Counted from the first letter of the stretch, positions 33,276 to 41,937 are shown. The stretch: 44,471 nt of DNA from Treponema sp. UBA7570 (GCA_002477955.1 DLLE01000014.1:34026-78496); one strand, 5' to 3'. Numbers and translations are program-made. The notes: generated by a model from the sequence alone, not told the origin.

Positions 33276-34582
33276 AAAATAAAAAAATTCTAAAGTCTCT
33301 TTTGTATCTTTTTCTGGCCAATCCTGTTTTTTTAGCGGCAATTATTTGTGCGTTTTTGTTTTATTTTGATATTGTTTCAATAAAAGACAGGGAATGTTTT
33401 AACTGCCTTTTTCCTTCGGAAAAAATTGTTCAGTTAAAGGGCAGCCTTGCATCAAGTCCTGTAAAATCTTCTTCTGAAAAAAAATACTATGTTGCGGATT
33501 TTAAGGTTTCGGAGGCTGTTTTAGATAATTCTTCAAAAACAGCTTGCTCTGGAACTGTGAAAGTTTTAATTCCTTCAGAACTTGTTGAAAAATATTATCC
33601 TGGTAAAATCTATACTTCTTTTAATGTTTCAAAAAACGAAAAAAAATATCCGCTTTTATTTGAAACGGGAAACAATTTCCTCGTAAATGTAAATTTTTCT
33701 GAAGATGAAAATTTTTCATTTTTTGTTGTAAAATCGGCAGTTTCTTTTGGATTTTCGCAGTCTTTTTCTGGCTTTCTTCAAAAAATACGGAGTTTATGCA
33801 GGTTGCAATTCAAAAGGCTTATGTATGGCTGGAATGAAGCGGGAGGTCTTTTATTGGCTCTTCTGTCTGGTTCGAGAGAATATACCGAAACCTTGACAGG
33901 CGAAGCTTTTAAAAATGCCGGACTTTCGCACATTCTTGCGCTTTCTGGCATGCATTTGAATCTTTTTGGAGGAATTGCGTTTTTTTTGGGAAAACGGCTT
34001 GCAAAACGCAGTACGGCGGATTTTTTTCAACTTGCAGCTATTATATTTTTTGTCTGGTTTGCAGGACTTTCGCCGTCGCTTTTTCGGGCAATGCTTAGCT
34101 CTTTGATTGTTTTTTTTAATTCTTCGCTTAGAATGCGCCGTTTTAAGGGAATAACGGTACTTTCTGCAAGTTTTTTGCTGCAGCTGATGATTTTTCCTGT
34201 CCATTTAAAATCACCAGCCTTTATGCTGTCTTACGGCGCTCTGGCAGGAATTATGAGCATAGGGCAGGTTATAAAATTTTTTATGGGAAAGCGTTTTTTT
34301 CCAAAACTTGCTTCAGCTTTGAGTGAAAGCGCAGGTGCTCAGATTTTTACTGCTCCTGTAACTCTCAGTCTTTTCGGAAAAGTCATGCCTGTTGGAATAA
34401 TTTCTTCTGTGATTTTAAGTCCTTTCGTAATATTTTTTTTGTATGCGGGACTTTTTGGAACTTTGCTGAGTCTTGTAATCCCTTTTCTAGGTGGCGGTTT
34501 TAGTGTTATTATGAATGCGGTTTATTTAATCTTAAAAAATTTGGTCTTATTTTTTGCAAAAGCTCCAATAATCACAATTTAA
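33269..34582 (+). CDS. ComEC/Rec2-family membrane channel core, without metallo-beta-lactamase domain
   Basis: 437 residues from GTG 33269 (its first bases overlap the previous stop). N-terminal membrane segments, then an extracytoplasmic OB-like region (about 45-150), then the ComEC competence domain. The signature 'ALLSGSREYTETLTGEAFK' followed by AGLSHILALSGMHLNL is clear, with about seven further membrane helices. ComEC forms the DNA channel in natural transformation. The usual C-terminal metallo-beta-lactamase domain is missing: the protein ends right after the last helix at ...APIITI. The stop is clean, and no remnant of that domain follows. No other competence gene is in the window, so a DNA-uptake role is uncertain. 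Confidence 0.85.
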   Translation: MVKNKKILKSLLYLFLANPVFLAAIICAFLFYFDIVSIKDRECFNCLFPSEKIVQLKGSLASSPVKSSSEKKYYVADFKVSEAVLDNSSKTACSGTVKVLIPSELVEKYYPGKIYTSFNVSKNEKKYPLLFETGNNFLVNVNFSEDENFSFFVVKSAVSFGFSQSFSGFLQKIRSLCRLQFKRLMYGWNEAGGLLLALLSGSREYTETLTGEAFKNAGLSHILALSGMHLNLFGGIAFFLGKRLAKRSTADFFQLAAIIFFVWFAGLSPSLFRAMLSSLIVFFNSSLRMRRFKGITVLSASFLLQLMIFPVHLKSPAFMLSYGALAGIMSIGQVIKFFMGKRFFPKLASALSESAGAQIFTAPVTLSLFGKVMPVGIISSVILSPFVIFFLYAGLFGTLLSLVIPFLGGGFSVIMNAVYLILKNLVLFFAKAPIITI

Positions 34583-34601
34583 CATAACTGCGGAGAAAAA
34601 A

Positions 34602-35477
34602 ATGCAGCATCCTGATTATAATTCACCAATTGCCTTGAAAAGTTTTATGGATGAAAACAATATGGCGATGCAGAAAAAATTCGGACAGAATTTTTTGGTA
34701 AATGCAGATGCCAGAAAAAAACTTGTCGATGTTCTTGACGTAAAGCCTGAAATGAAAGTCTGGGAAGTAGGTCCTGGTCTTGGAAGCATGACAAGCGAAC
34801 TTTTGGAACGCGGTGTTAATCTTACCGTTTTTGAAATTGATCACGGTTTTGCAAGGTTGCTGACCCAATTTTTTGAAGAATATGCAAATTCCAGTCATTT
34901 TTCTCTTGTGGAAGGCGATGTTTTAAAAACCTGGCCTAAATTTGCAAAAGAAAATGATATTCCGGAACGATTTTTTGGAAATCTTCCTTACAATGTTGCG
35001 GCGACAATTATTGCCGACACGATAACCAAAGGCTTTAGGTTTGACAAAACTGTCTTTACTATTCAAAAGGAAGTAGGCCAAAGAATGAATGCAAAGCCTG
35101 GGACGGAAGATTATTCTTCTTTCAGTGTTTTGTGTCAGTGGGCTTACGATGTAAAACCGGTTATGGATTTGGCTGGCGGGAATTTCTGGCCTGTGCCGAA
35201 TGTTGCAAGCCGCGCCGTTTTGATGACGAAAAAAGAAGATTTCCCTAAGTGCGAAAATCCGGAGCTTTTTAGAAAAATGGTCCGTCAGATTTTTGCGTTT
35301 AGAAGAAAAACTTTGAGGAATAACCTGTCCAGGTTTGTAAAAGCGGAAATTTGCGACGAAGCATTAAAAATTGCAGAAATTGAGCCTTCAATCCGTGCTG
35401 AAAATTTAAGCGTAGACGATTTGCTAAAACTGTCAGATGCGCTTAATTCCGTAATAGAAAAAACTAAAATGGAATAA
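34602..35477 (+). CDS. rsmA: 16S rRNA dimethyladenosine transferase (KsgA)
   Basis: 291 residues; dimethylates the two adjacent adenosines near the 3' end of 16S rRNA. 'KKFGQNFLVNADARKKL' opens the SAM-binding domain, followed by WEVGPGLGSMTSELL and the catalytic NLPYN motif. The C-terminal part with the 'VRQIFAFRRKTLRNNLSRF' segment is typical of KsgA. Length matches (about 270-290). The ATG is preceded by GCGGAG. It begins a tight run of translation-related genes that continues to 38391. Confidence 0.96.
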   Translation: MQHPDYNSPIALKSFMDENNMAMQKKFGQNFLVNADARKKLVDVLDVKPEMKVWEVGPGLGSMTSELLERGVNLTVFEIDHGFARLLTQFFEEYANSSHFSLVEGDVLKTWPKFAKENDIPERFFGNLPYNVAATIIADTITKGFRFDKTVFTIQKEVGQRMNAKPGTEDYSSFSVLCQWAYDVKPVMDLAGGNFWPVPNVASRAVLMTKKEDFPKCENPELFRKMVRQIFAFRRKTLRNNLSRFVKAEICDEALKIAEIEPSIRAENLSVDDLLKLSDALNSVIEKTKME

Positions 35478-35485
35478 AGTAGAAA

Positions 35486-36166
35486 ATGTCAAAAATTCAG
35501 GAAAACTTAAAAAAAATTTTAGAAACGATTCCAAGAAACGTAAAACTCGTGGCCGTAAGCAAATTTCATCCTGCTGAAGAAGTTATAGAAGCTATAAGGG
35601 CTGGCCAAAATCTTTTTGGGGAAAACAGGGTTCAAGAAGCCGCTCAAAAATTCGACGAAATCAGAAGCGCGGGGTTTTCTCCAGAACTTCATATAATCGG
35701 CTCCTTGCAGCGCAACAAAGTAAAAGAGGCAGTAAGAATTTCTTCGATGATTGAATCTGTTGACCGGATTGAACTTTTAAACGAAATAGAAAAACAGTGT
35801 TCAAAAATCAATAAAAAAATTCAAATTTTGTTTGAAATTCATACAGGAGAAGAATCCAAATCAGGTTTTACGGCGAAACCAGACCTCGAGGAAGCTGTGC
35901 AAAATTTCAGGAAAGGAATGTATCCTCATATCGAAATAAAGGGGTTTATGACGATGGCGCCTTTTTCGCAGGACTCAGAACTTGTCAGAAAATCTTTTTC
36001 AACTTTAAAAAAAATCCAGCATGAATTTGCTGAAAAATTCAGCGAATTTGATTTTTCAGAACTTTCGATGGGAATGAGCGGAGATTATAGAATTGCAATT
36101 GAAGAAGGCTCTACAATGGTTCGTATCGGAACTGCAATTTTTGGCGAGCGGAATTATTCAAAATGA
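35486..36166 (+). CDS. YggS/PLPBP-family PLP-binding homeostasis protein
   Basis: 226 residues of the alanine-racemase-like barrel without the second domain. The PLP lysine is K26 in LVAVSKFHP. 'FGENRVQEAAQKFDEI' and 'ELHIIGSLQRNKVK' are family hallmarks, as is the C-terminal MGMSGDYRIAIEEGSTMVRIG. The family controls free PLP levels and has no proven catalytic reaction. The stop codon overlaps the next ATG (ATGA). Confidence 0.94.
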   Translation: MSKIQENLKKILETIPRNVKLVAVSKFHPAEEVIEAIRAGQNLFGENRVQEAAQKFDEIRSAGFSPELHIIGSLQRNKVKEAVRISSMIESVDRIELLNEIEKQCSKINKKIQILFEIHTGEESKSGFTAKPDLEEAVQNFRKGMYPHIEIKGFMTMAPFSQDSELVRKSFSTLKKIQHEFAEKFSEFDFSELSMGMSGDYRIAIEEGSTMVRIGTAIFGERNYSK

Positions 36167-36669
36167 AATTAAAGTCTTTGTGTTTGCTTTCATTATTGAT
36201 TTTTTCTTCAAATTTTGCTTTTGCCGAAAAAACTTCGGAGCAGACGGTTCCTCAGTGGTCTAAAGATTTAAGACGCACGGAAATAATTACATTCGGTTCG
36301 CTTCCTTTTGTAACGCTTTGGACAACGGTTGGCTACGGTCTTGCAGTCCATGGAACTTTTCATAATCCGCTCAATAAATCGACAACAAGATATACTCAAA
36401 CTGAACAAAAACAGATTTTTGCTATTTCAGCGGCAGCAAGTGTTGGCCTTGGACTTACAGATCTTGCAATAAATCTGATTATGAGGAACGTAAAAAAATC
36501 CAGACAGAACAAAATTGAAAAAACAATCCGCGTAATTCCTTTTAGCGAGCAGATGTTGGAAATTCAAAATTCTGAACATGAAAATTTTGAAGAAGATTTT
36601 AATTTTGAACGGGAAAGAGAACATAAAAAAGAATATTTAATCGGAGGACTTGAAAATGCCATTTTTTAA
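36163..36669 (+). CDS. small exported protein with two hydrophobic segments, function unknown
   Basis: 168 residues. The N-terminus is a signal peptide with a likely cut after AFA (residue 21). Two hydrophobic stretches follow at about 41-62 and 84-106, then a basic patch (KKSRQNK) and a glutamate-rich tail ('NFEEDFNFEREREHKKEY'). I do not recognise a family. It is locked between yggS (4-base overlap) and the RluA gene (14-base overlap), so it is surely translated, but the position says nothing about its role. Confidence 0.7.
   Translation: MKLKSLCLLSLLIFSSNFAFAEKTSEQTVPQWSKDLRRTEIITFGSLPFVTLWTTVGYGLAVHGTFHNPLNKSTTRYTQTEQKQIFAISAAASVGLGLTDLAINLIMRNVKKSRQNKIEKTIRVIPFSEQMLEIQNSEHENFEEDFNFEREREHKKEYLIGGLENAIF
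36643..36647 (+). promoter_or_regulatory. Ribosome binding site deciding the first rluA-type start
   Basis: GGAGG, 8 bases before ATG 36656. It rules against the TTG at 36650. Confidence 0.65.
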
Positions 36670-37723
36670 CGAAACGGTTCCTGCTGAATTTAATGGAACT
36701 GAACGTCTCGATAAATTTCTTTCTTCTCTTCCAAATGCAATGAACCGCTCAAAATTAAAAAGCGGCATAATCGAAATTCTCGTAAATGAAAAAAAAGCAA
36801 AACTCAATTCAAAAATAAAGGCTGGAGATAAAATTTATTTTCAGTGGGAAGACTCGATTCCTGACGACATAGAGCCGCAAAACATTCCATTGGACATAAT
36901 TTATGAAGATGAGAATGTGACTGTCGTAAATAAGAAGCAAGGAATTGTAACTCATCCTGCTGCCGGAAATTGGGACGGAACGCTTGTAAATGCTCTTTTG
37001 TATCATTGGGGACGGGAAGCGGTTCCTCAGCAAAAAAATCAAAATTCTGCAATTTTTGAAGGGCGCAGACCTGGAATTGTCCATCGCCTCGACAAAGATA
37101 CATCGGGCATCATTATAACGGCAAAAAACCGTGATACAGAAGAATTTTTAGGAAATCAGTTCAAAAATCACAAATCACTTTCAAAAATCTATATATGCAT
37201 ATGTCAAGGACATCCTCCTGTAAAAGAAGGGCTTATAAGAACAAAGCTCACACGCGATCCTCACGACAGAAAACGCTTTAAAGCTACTGATTTGGAAGGA
37301 AACGGAAAAATTGCAGTTACAAAATTCAAATGTATTGCCTGTTATGGTCCTTACAGCCTTATGAAAGTGAAAATTTACACAGGAAGAACTCATCAGATTC
37401 GAGTTCATTTAAAATTTATAGGATGTCCGATTCTTGGAGACAGGATTTATTCTAAGACAAAAAGCACGGTTTTTGAGAACGCAACTCTCATGCTGCATGC
37501 TTACAAGCTAAAAATTATGCTTCCTGGAAAAAATGAAAAATCTGTTTTTACGGCGAAAGTTCCTGTAAGGTTTAAAAAAGTCTTAAAAAAACTTCATGAA
37601 TCATTCAAAAAATCTCTGCCTCCTGAAAAAATAAACTCCAAGTTGAAAACTGAAATGACTGTTCAAAACCAAAAGCTTTTGGTTTTTGAGGCAAAAAAAG
37701 GTTACGGACAATGGCAGAAATAA
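36656..37723 (+). CDS. RluA-family pseudouridine synthase with S4 domain
   Basis: 355 residues from ATG 36656. An S4-type RNA-binding segment covers about 15-65 (TERLDKFLSSL...SKIKAGDKIYF). The catalytic HRLDKDTSGI motif follows with the nucleophile D146, and a later TGRTHQIRVHL segment is intact. The order and length fit RluD/RluC-type enzymes of 23S rRNA. About 45 extra residues of lysine-rich tail ('KKLHESFKKSLPPEKINSKL') extend beyond the core. It overlaps the preceding gene by 14 bases and the following one by 13. The target uridines are unknown. Confidence 0.92.
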   Translation: MPFFNETVPAEFNGTERLDKFLSSLPNAMNRSKLKSGIIEILVNEKKAKLNSKIKAGDKIYFQWEDSIPDDIEPQNIPLDIIYEDENVTVVNKKQGIVTHPAAGNWDGTLVNALLYHWGREAVPQQKNQNSAIFEGRRPGIVHRLDKDTSGIIITAKNRDTEEFLGNQFKNHKSLSKIYICICQGHPPVKEGLIRTKLTRDPHDRKRFKATDLEGNGKIAVTKFKCIACYGPYSLMKVKIYTGRTHQIRVHLKFIGCPILGDRIYSKTKSTVFENATLMLHAYKLKIMLPGKNEKSVFTAKVPVRFKKVLKKLHESFKKSLPPEKINSKLKTEMTVQNQKLLVFEAKKGYGQWQK

Positions 37724-38391
37724 AGATAATTCAAGCCCCTGACAAAAATCATCCTTTTGCAGTAATTTATAAACCGTCAGGACTTGCAAGCGCTCCTCTT
37801 TTTGAAGGAGATGAAAGTGCCCTTTCAAAGACCATAGAATTTTTTCCAGAATTAAAACAGGTTGTTGGAAAAAAATCAATTGAATATGGTCTTTTGCACA
37901 GGATTGACACTGAAACTTCCGGTCTTCTTCTGATTGCTTCAAATCAGGAAAGTTATGATTTTTTGCGCAAAGAGCAAAAAAATGGCAGATTTATAAAATA
38001 TTATCGTGCCCAGGTTGAATTGAATAAAAACGAAAGCCAAAACTGCGATTTTGAAAAGAATTTTACCGTAATATCGGCTTTTCGCCCGTTTGGTCCGAAA
38101 GGGTGGATGGTAAAACCTGTTTTTGAAAATTCTTCGGCTGCGGATATAAAAAAGTGCGGAAATAAAATTTATTCAACGGATATAAAAATTAAAAAAAATA
38201 TTGCTGTCTGCCGGATATCGGAAGGCTATAGGCATCAGGTTCGCGCGCATCTTGCATATTCCGGTTATCCTATTTGCGGGGATAAGCTTTACAATCCGAA
38301 TGCAAAACCTGACGAAAAAATGCAGTTTGAAGCTTTCAGGTTTGAATTTACAGATCCAAAAAGTTTAAAAAACATTTTTTATGAACTGTAA
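37711..38391 (+). CDS. second RluA-family pseudouridine synthase, short form without S4 domain
   Basis: 226 residues. The catalytic motif LLHRIDTETSGLLL has the aspartate at D66, and the C-terminal 'EGYRHQVRAHLAYSGYPICG' segment is complete. No S4 domain is present, as in RluA/TruC-like short enzymes, so substrate choice likely differs from its neighbour. The start lies 13 bases inside the preceding gene, with GGACA upstream. Converges on the alcohol dehydrogenase gene, 30 bases away, with no evident terminator between. Confidence 0.9.
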   Translation: MAEIKIIQAPDKNHPFAVIYKPSGLASAPLFEGDESALSKTIEFFPELKQVVGKKSIEYGLLHRIDTETSGLLLIASNQESYDFLRKEQKNGRFIKYYRAQVELNKNESQNCDFEKNFTVISAFRPFGPKGWMVKPVFENSSAADIKKCGNKIYSTDIKIKKNIAVCRISEGYRHQVRAHLAYSGYPICGDKLYNPNAKPDEKMQFEAFRFEFTDPKSLKNIFYEL

Positions 38392-38421
38392 AAACTTGAA
38401 AGCCTCTTCTTGCAGTTTTGT

Positions 38422-39534
38422 TTAAAATACACTTTCGTAAATTTCTTTTACCTGTTCGGCAGAAAACTGAATATAACCGTTTTGTGTCAGCCTGGTTTGA
38501 GATTCCACTGTATTTTTTGTAAAGATGTCGAGCTCGTTGTTTTTTACACCGTATTCACTCATTTTTTTGAGAGGAAGAACTTTATTTAAAAGTTTATCGA
38601 GTTCTTCATAAACTTCATTTTCGCTGCATTTTAAAATTTCTGACAGTTTTTTGTTCAGCGAGGAAATAAAGCCGTTCGGATTTTTTTGCTGGTAAGTTTT
38701 AAAAACTGCCATAAAAAGAACGTAATTTGCTTCTCCGTGAGGAACGTGGTAAGTTGCTCCGAATGAATAGCTCATTGCATGAACATATCCTGTTCCGGCG
38801 TTTCCAAATGCGATTCCTGCGTAATTTGAGCCTGTCAAAAAGTCTGAGAGTAGATTTTTATATTCATCTTGTCCTTTTTCAGCCATTTTTACATAACCGC
38901 CCAAAATTAAATCTATTGCCATAAAACTGAATTTTCTTGAAAGAGAAGTGGATTTTGGTGAAAGATAGCTTTCCATTGCGTGGACAAGCGCGTCGATTGA
39001 ACTTGTTGCAAAGAATTTATATGGAAGATCTGTTAAAAGTTCAGGAATCAAAACGGCATAGTCTGGATAGAGCTCGTCAACTGCAAGTCCGAATTTTGTG
39101 TTTCTGACGGTAAGTTCAAGTATTGAAATGTTTGTAACTTCGCTTCCTGTTCCGCAAGTTGTCGGAACGATTACAAGTTCTTTTTCTCGGACTGCCGGAA
39201 TTTTTTTGTCATAAAGGTCAACCACTGGATGAAAAGTTTTTAATGACAGCAATTTTGCTACATCAAGAATTGTACCCCCGCCAATTGCAATAACGCGTTT
39301 ATAGTCGATATTTTTTATGTCTTCGTAAATTTTTTCAACCATGACATCGGTCGGTTCTCCGCTGCCATAATCGCCTCTGTAAATAACATGTGCTTTTCCT
39401 AGTTTTCCTGCAAAATATTTTTCCGAAGATTTGCTCAAAAAAACAAGATCGCCGCTTCCGATTTTAAATTCATTGCAAAAATCACTTGAAGATTCGTACT
39501 CAACGATTTGAGGAACAATTTTAAAAGTTTTCAT
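38422..39534 (-). CDS. 4hbD: iron-containing alcohol dehydrogenase, 4-hydroxybutyrate dehydrogenase type
   Basis: 370 residues. The group III Fe-dehydrogenase pattern is complete: AIGGGTILDVAKLL for NAD binding, the PTTCGTGSEVTN segment, 'SSIDALVHAMESYLSPKS', and the metal-site histidines in 'GYVHAMSYSFGATYHVPHGEAN'. The opening MKTFKIVPQIVEYES and the GEPTD and TVRNTKFGLAVDELYPDYAVL segments resemble the Clostridium kluyveri 4-hydroxybutyrate dehydrogenase, as recalled from memory. That enzyme interconverts succinate semialdehyde and 4-hydroxybutyrate. A generic butanol or 1,3-propanediol dehydrogenase is less likely. TTGGAGG is a strong ribosome binding site. No other 4-hydroxybutyrate pathway gene is in the window. 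Confidence 0.82.
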   Translation of the reverse strand: MKTFKIVPQIVEYESSSDFCNEFKIGSGDLVFLSKSSEKYFAGKLGKAHVIYRGDYGSGEPTDVMVEKIYEDIKNIDYKRVIAIGGGTILDVAKLLSLKTFHPVVDLYDKKIPAVREKELVIVPTTCGTGSEVTNISILELTVRNTKFGLAVDELYPDYAVLIPELLTDLPYKFFATSSIDALVHAMESYLSPKSTSLSRKFSFMAIDLILGGYVKMAEKGQDEYKNLLSDFLTGSNYAGIAFGNAGTGYVHAMSYSFGATYHVPHGEANYVLFMAVFKTYQQKNPNGFISSLNKKLSEILKCSENEVYEELDKLLNKVLPLKKMSEYGVKNNELDIFTKNTVESQTRLTQNGYIQFSAEQVKEIYESVF

Positions 39535-39559
39535 ATCTAGCCTCCAAAAAATGAAAAAC

Positions 39560-39958
39560 TTAAAAGAATTTTAAGAAAAAATAAATTATCAGCAAGAATA
39601 TAAAAAAAATAAAAAGAAAAATCCAGACAGGAAGATTTTCGTCATTTTGAGAAGTTTTTTCGCTTTTTCTTTGATTGTTGAATCTGGTTATTTGATTTTT
39701 TAAGGCTTTCCTTTTTAAAAATGGAGCTTTTTTGTCTTTTTTTAGAATGGACCTTTCGTTTTTTGCTGAAGCTTCAACAGTATAGCCACAGGCAGGACAG
39801 CCTTTTGAAAATTCTTCTGGGGTTCCGGTTTTTCCGCATTGAGGGCAGCGTACGCTTGAAAAAAATCTCCCGCAATGCCGGCAAACTTTTGCATTTCTTG
39901 AAACTTCGGCGCCGCAGTTTTCACAAAAAAATTTTGCAGTTTTTACTTTTTGCGTCAT
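39560..39958 (-). CDS. zinc-ribbon protein with C-terminal membrane anchor
   Basis: 132 residues. Four CxxC-type pairs are in the first 60 residues: CENC, CRHC, CPQC and CPAC, giving two zinc ribbons back to back. A basic linker (about 68-100) follows, then a single hydrophobic helix (about 110-131) at the extreme C-terminus, a tail-anchor layout. Function unknown; such proteins often tether or regulate other membrane proteins. It starts 5 bases after the pseudo-receiver gene and precedes the dehydrogenase by 25 bases. Confidence 0.75.
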   Translation of the reverse strand: MTQKVKTAKFFCENCGAEVSRNAKVCRHCGRFFSSVRCPQCGKTGTPEEFSKGCPACGYTVEASAKNERSILKKDKKAPFLKRKALKNQITRFNNQRKSEKTSQNDENLPVWIFLFIFFIFLLIIYFFLKFF

Positions 39959-39963
39959 CTTAT

Positions 39964-40899
39964 TCAGCGCAACTCCAAAATCATATTTTCTTCATTCTGC
40001 TTTACGATTGTATGAACATTTTTTGTGCTTTCTTTTGTTTTTAACGAACAGTTTTCAATTTCAATTCCGTTGTAAAGATTTTTTACAAAATCTGGAATGT
40101 CGGCATTGAATTCAAAGGTTTTTCCGTCAAAATTGCAGGCATAACCGGTTATAAGTTTTCCAGAAACTGGATTTTCAAACATAAAAGTGCAGGCTATGGA
40201 TTTTATTTTTTCGCCGGATTTTACAATATCGGAAAAATCAGAAGGGGTTGCATTTTCTTTGATTTCTAGCAGAGAATTTTCATTGTCAGAAGAGTTTTCA
40301 GTTTTTTCAATAGAAGAACTTTTATTTGGCTGAACGATTTCTGTTTCTTGAGAATTCAATATTTCTGCGGCATTTTTTAAAAGTTCGTCAATTTCTTCTT
40401 TTTCGCAGTTTTGTTTATTTTGAGTATTTTGAATTGAATTTTCTGTTTCAGTTTTTTCATCATTTTCGCTGTTGGTTAGCAGGTTTCCAACTGTCGGAAT
40501 TCCATCGTCAGAAAGAAGTTTTCCTGAATAAATGTCAGTTTCTTTTGTAAGAATCTTTCTAAATTCGTCTAAACCTTTTACATCAACTGAGTCAAATATT
40601 CCGCGGACATTTAAAGCTTTTGCCTTTTGAGCTTCTTCATCTTCGAGACCGCCTTCCGAGTATAAAATTACCTGAGGTTTGTAAGATGTGCATACAGTCT
40701 GCGCGTATTGCGTTAGAGTTTTCCAATGGCGCGGATAATCCTTTGTGCTTACAATAATCAAGTGGGGAGCAATTTCTTCAACATTATCAAGAGCTTTTAA
40801 AAGCCATTTATAAATAATAACGTCGTATCCTGCTGTTTCGAGAACCTGAGAAATGTTGTCAATTGCAATCTGATTGTCTGCTACCAAAAGTGCTTTCAT
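39964..40899 (-). CDS. pseudo-receiver protein with unassigned C-terminal domain
   Basis: 311 residues. Residues 1-124 look like a response-regulator receiver: MKALLVADNQIAI start with D8, the beta3 strand HLIIV, and a VILYSEGG strand in place of beta4. The usual phospho-acceptor aspartate after LIIV is a serine (S51), and I see no lysine at the usual beta5 site, so ordinary phosphorylation is unlikely. A disordered acidic, serine-rich linker (about 140-230) leads to a small C-terminal beta domain (about 235-311) with 'FENPVSGKLITGYACNFDG', possibly PilZ-like but without the RxxxR motif. AAGGT lies before the ATG. Confidence 0.7.
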   Translation of the reverse strand: MKALLVADNQIAIDNISQVLETAGYDVIIYKWLLKALDNVEEIAPHLIIVSTKDYPRHWKTLTQYAQTVCTSYKPQVILYSEGGLEDEEAQKAKALNVRGIFDSVDVKGLDEFRKILTKETDIYSGKLLSDDGIPTVGNLLTNSENDEKTETENSIQNTQNKQNCEKEEIDELLKNAAEILNSQETEIVQPNKSSSIEKTENSSDNENSLLEIKENATPSDFSDIVKSGEKIKSIACTFMFENPVSGKLITGYACNFDGKTFEFNADIPDFVKNLYNGIEIENCSLKTKESTKNVHTIVKQNEENMILELR

Positions 40900-40930
40900 T
40901 TTTTTACCTTAATATTTTTTTATTACTTGT

Positions 40931-41923
40931 TTATTCTGTTCCGAGGTTTGTTACTGAATAATCGTAAATCTGCCAGATTCCATCGCGCTGGCGAACTTTG
41001 TAAATATAGCGCTTAACTTCATGGAAATTCGGATATTTGAACCATTCTTTTACTGTTACAGTTCCTTCATTTTGACCGTAAGATGTATTTTCGATTGAAA
41101 AATGTTCAGGAACGGCAACAATATCGCTGTCGATTCTGTTTTGCATAAGGTCGGCTTTGTAATTTTTTAATATGCGCTCCCTTTCGTCAGCAGAAGCAGC
41201 GTTGTAACGGCGTCGCTGCTGTGAATTTCTAAGCATCATTTCCTGAATATCCATATACAGAAAATACTGATTCCAAAGAGATTTCTGCCTTGCAACAATT
41301 GTCTGTTCTACAACTTTGTCTGGAGAAATGTTTTCCGGTTTTAGGAGAAGTCCATTTTCTTCAGAAACAGGAAGAATCAAAGAATTTGCCGCTGATGGTG
41401 AAGGGCGGATTTCAAGGCTGAGACGGTTTGACACGAATTCAATGTATTTTGATTTGTAAAGTTCTGGATAAAATTTCAATTCAAGGTAATAAATCGAAGG
41501 TTCTTCAAACTTAATATAATCTTTTACGTTTTCGACAAAAGAATATGCTTCCCCTGGTTCAATAGAAACTTCCCGAAAATATACTGTTTGGTTTGCAGAA
41601 CGTTTCATAATAAGATTTTCTGTTGCCGGCAAAACTTTGTTTTTTATTGTTCTTGTAACAAAATCAAGGCTAAATGCGCGGTCGTCTGCAAGCTTAAAGC
41701 GCAGCGTCTGAGAGCCTGTGTTTTCGATAGAAACAGTTACATAAACAGGATTATCCTGAGCTGCAGAAGTGTAATAAACTGTTCTGTCGTAAAATTTAAT
41801 TTTTACGCTCGCATCGGAAAAGTCTTTTTTTGCGTCATTTTTTTCATCCGAAAGACCGCTGCAAAACGCTGTCTGTGCAAATAAAGAAAAAATCGCTATA
41901 ATCAAAAGTGGGCTTCGTTTCAA
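40931..41923 (-). CDS. exported protein of unknown function
   Basis: 330 residues with an N-terminal signal sequence ending near TAFC-SG (residue 21). The -1 residue before the cysteine is F, a poor lipobox, so ordinary secretion is more likely than lipidation. Residues about 40-170 form an immunoglobulin-like beta domain ('VYVTVSIENTGSQTLRFKL', then an EPGEAYSF segment). The C-terminal half is helical, then ends in a short mixed domain ending 'QRDGIWQIYDYSVTN', which resembles the outer NTF2-like or SnoaL-type fold by eye only. The start is TTG at 41921-41923; GGGAGA lies 8 bases upstream. Divergent from mfd across 53 bases. It probably heads the minus-strand run down to 38422. Confidence 0.7.
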   Translation of the reverse strand: MKRSPLLIIAIFSLFAQTAFCSGLSDEKNDAKKDFSDASVKIKFYDRTVYYTSAAQDNPVYVTVSIENTGSQTLRFKLADDRAFSLDFVTRTIKNKVLPATENLIMKRSANQTVYFREVSIEPGEAYSFVENVKDYIKFEEPSIYYLELKFYPELYKSKYIEFVSNRLSLEIRPSPSAANSLILPVSEENGLLLKPENISPDKVVEQTIVARQKSLWNQYFLYMDIQEMMLRNSQQRRRYNAASADERERILKNYKADLMQNRIDSDIVAVPEHFSIENTSYGQNEGTVTVKEWFKYPNFHEVKRYIYKVRQRDGIWQIYDYSVTNLGTE

Positions 41924-41931
41924 AACCTATG

Positions 41932-41937
41932 TCTCCC
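41932..41937 (-). promoter_or_regulatory. Ribosome binding site supporting the TTG start of the exported protein
   Basis: Minus-strand GGGAGA, 8 bases before the TTG at 41923. No ATG is near in that frame. Confidence 0.6.

Noticed and set aside
40931..41923. Lipoprotein call for the exported protein
   Set aside because: The residue before the cysteine is phenylalanine, a poor lipobox; a standard signal peptide is more likely.
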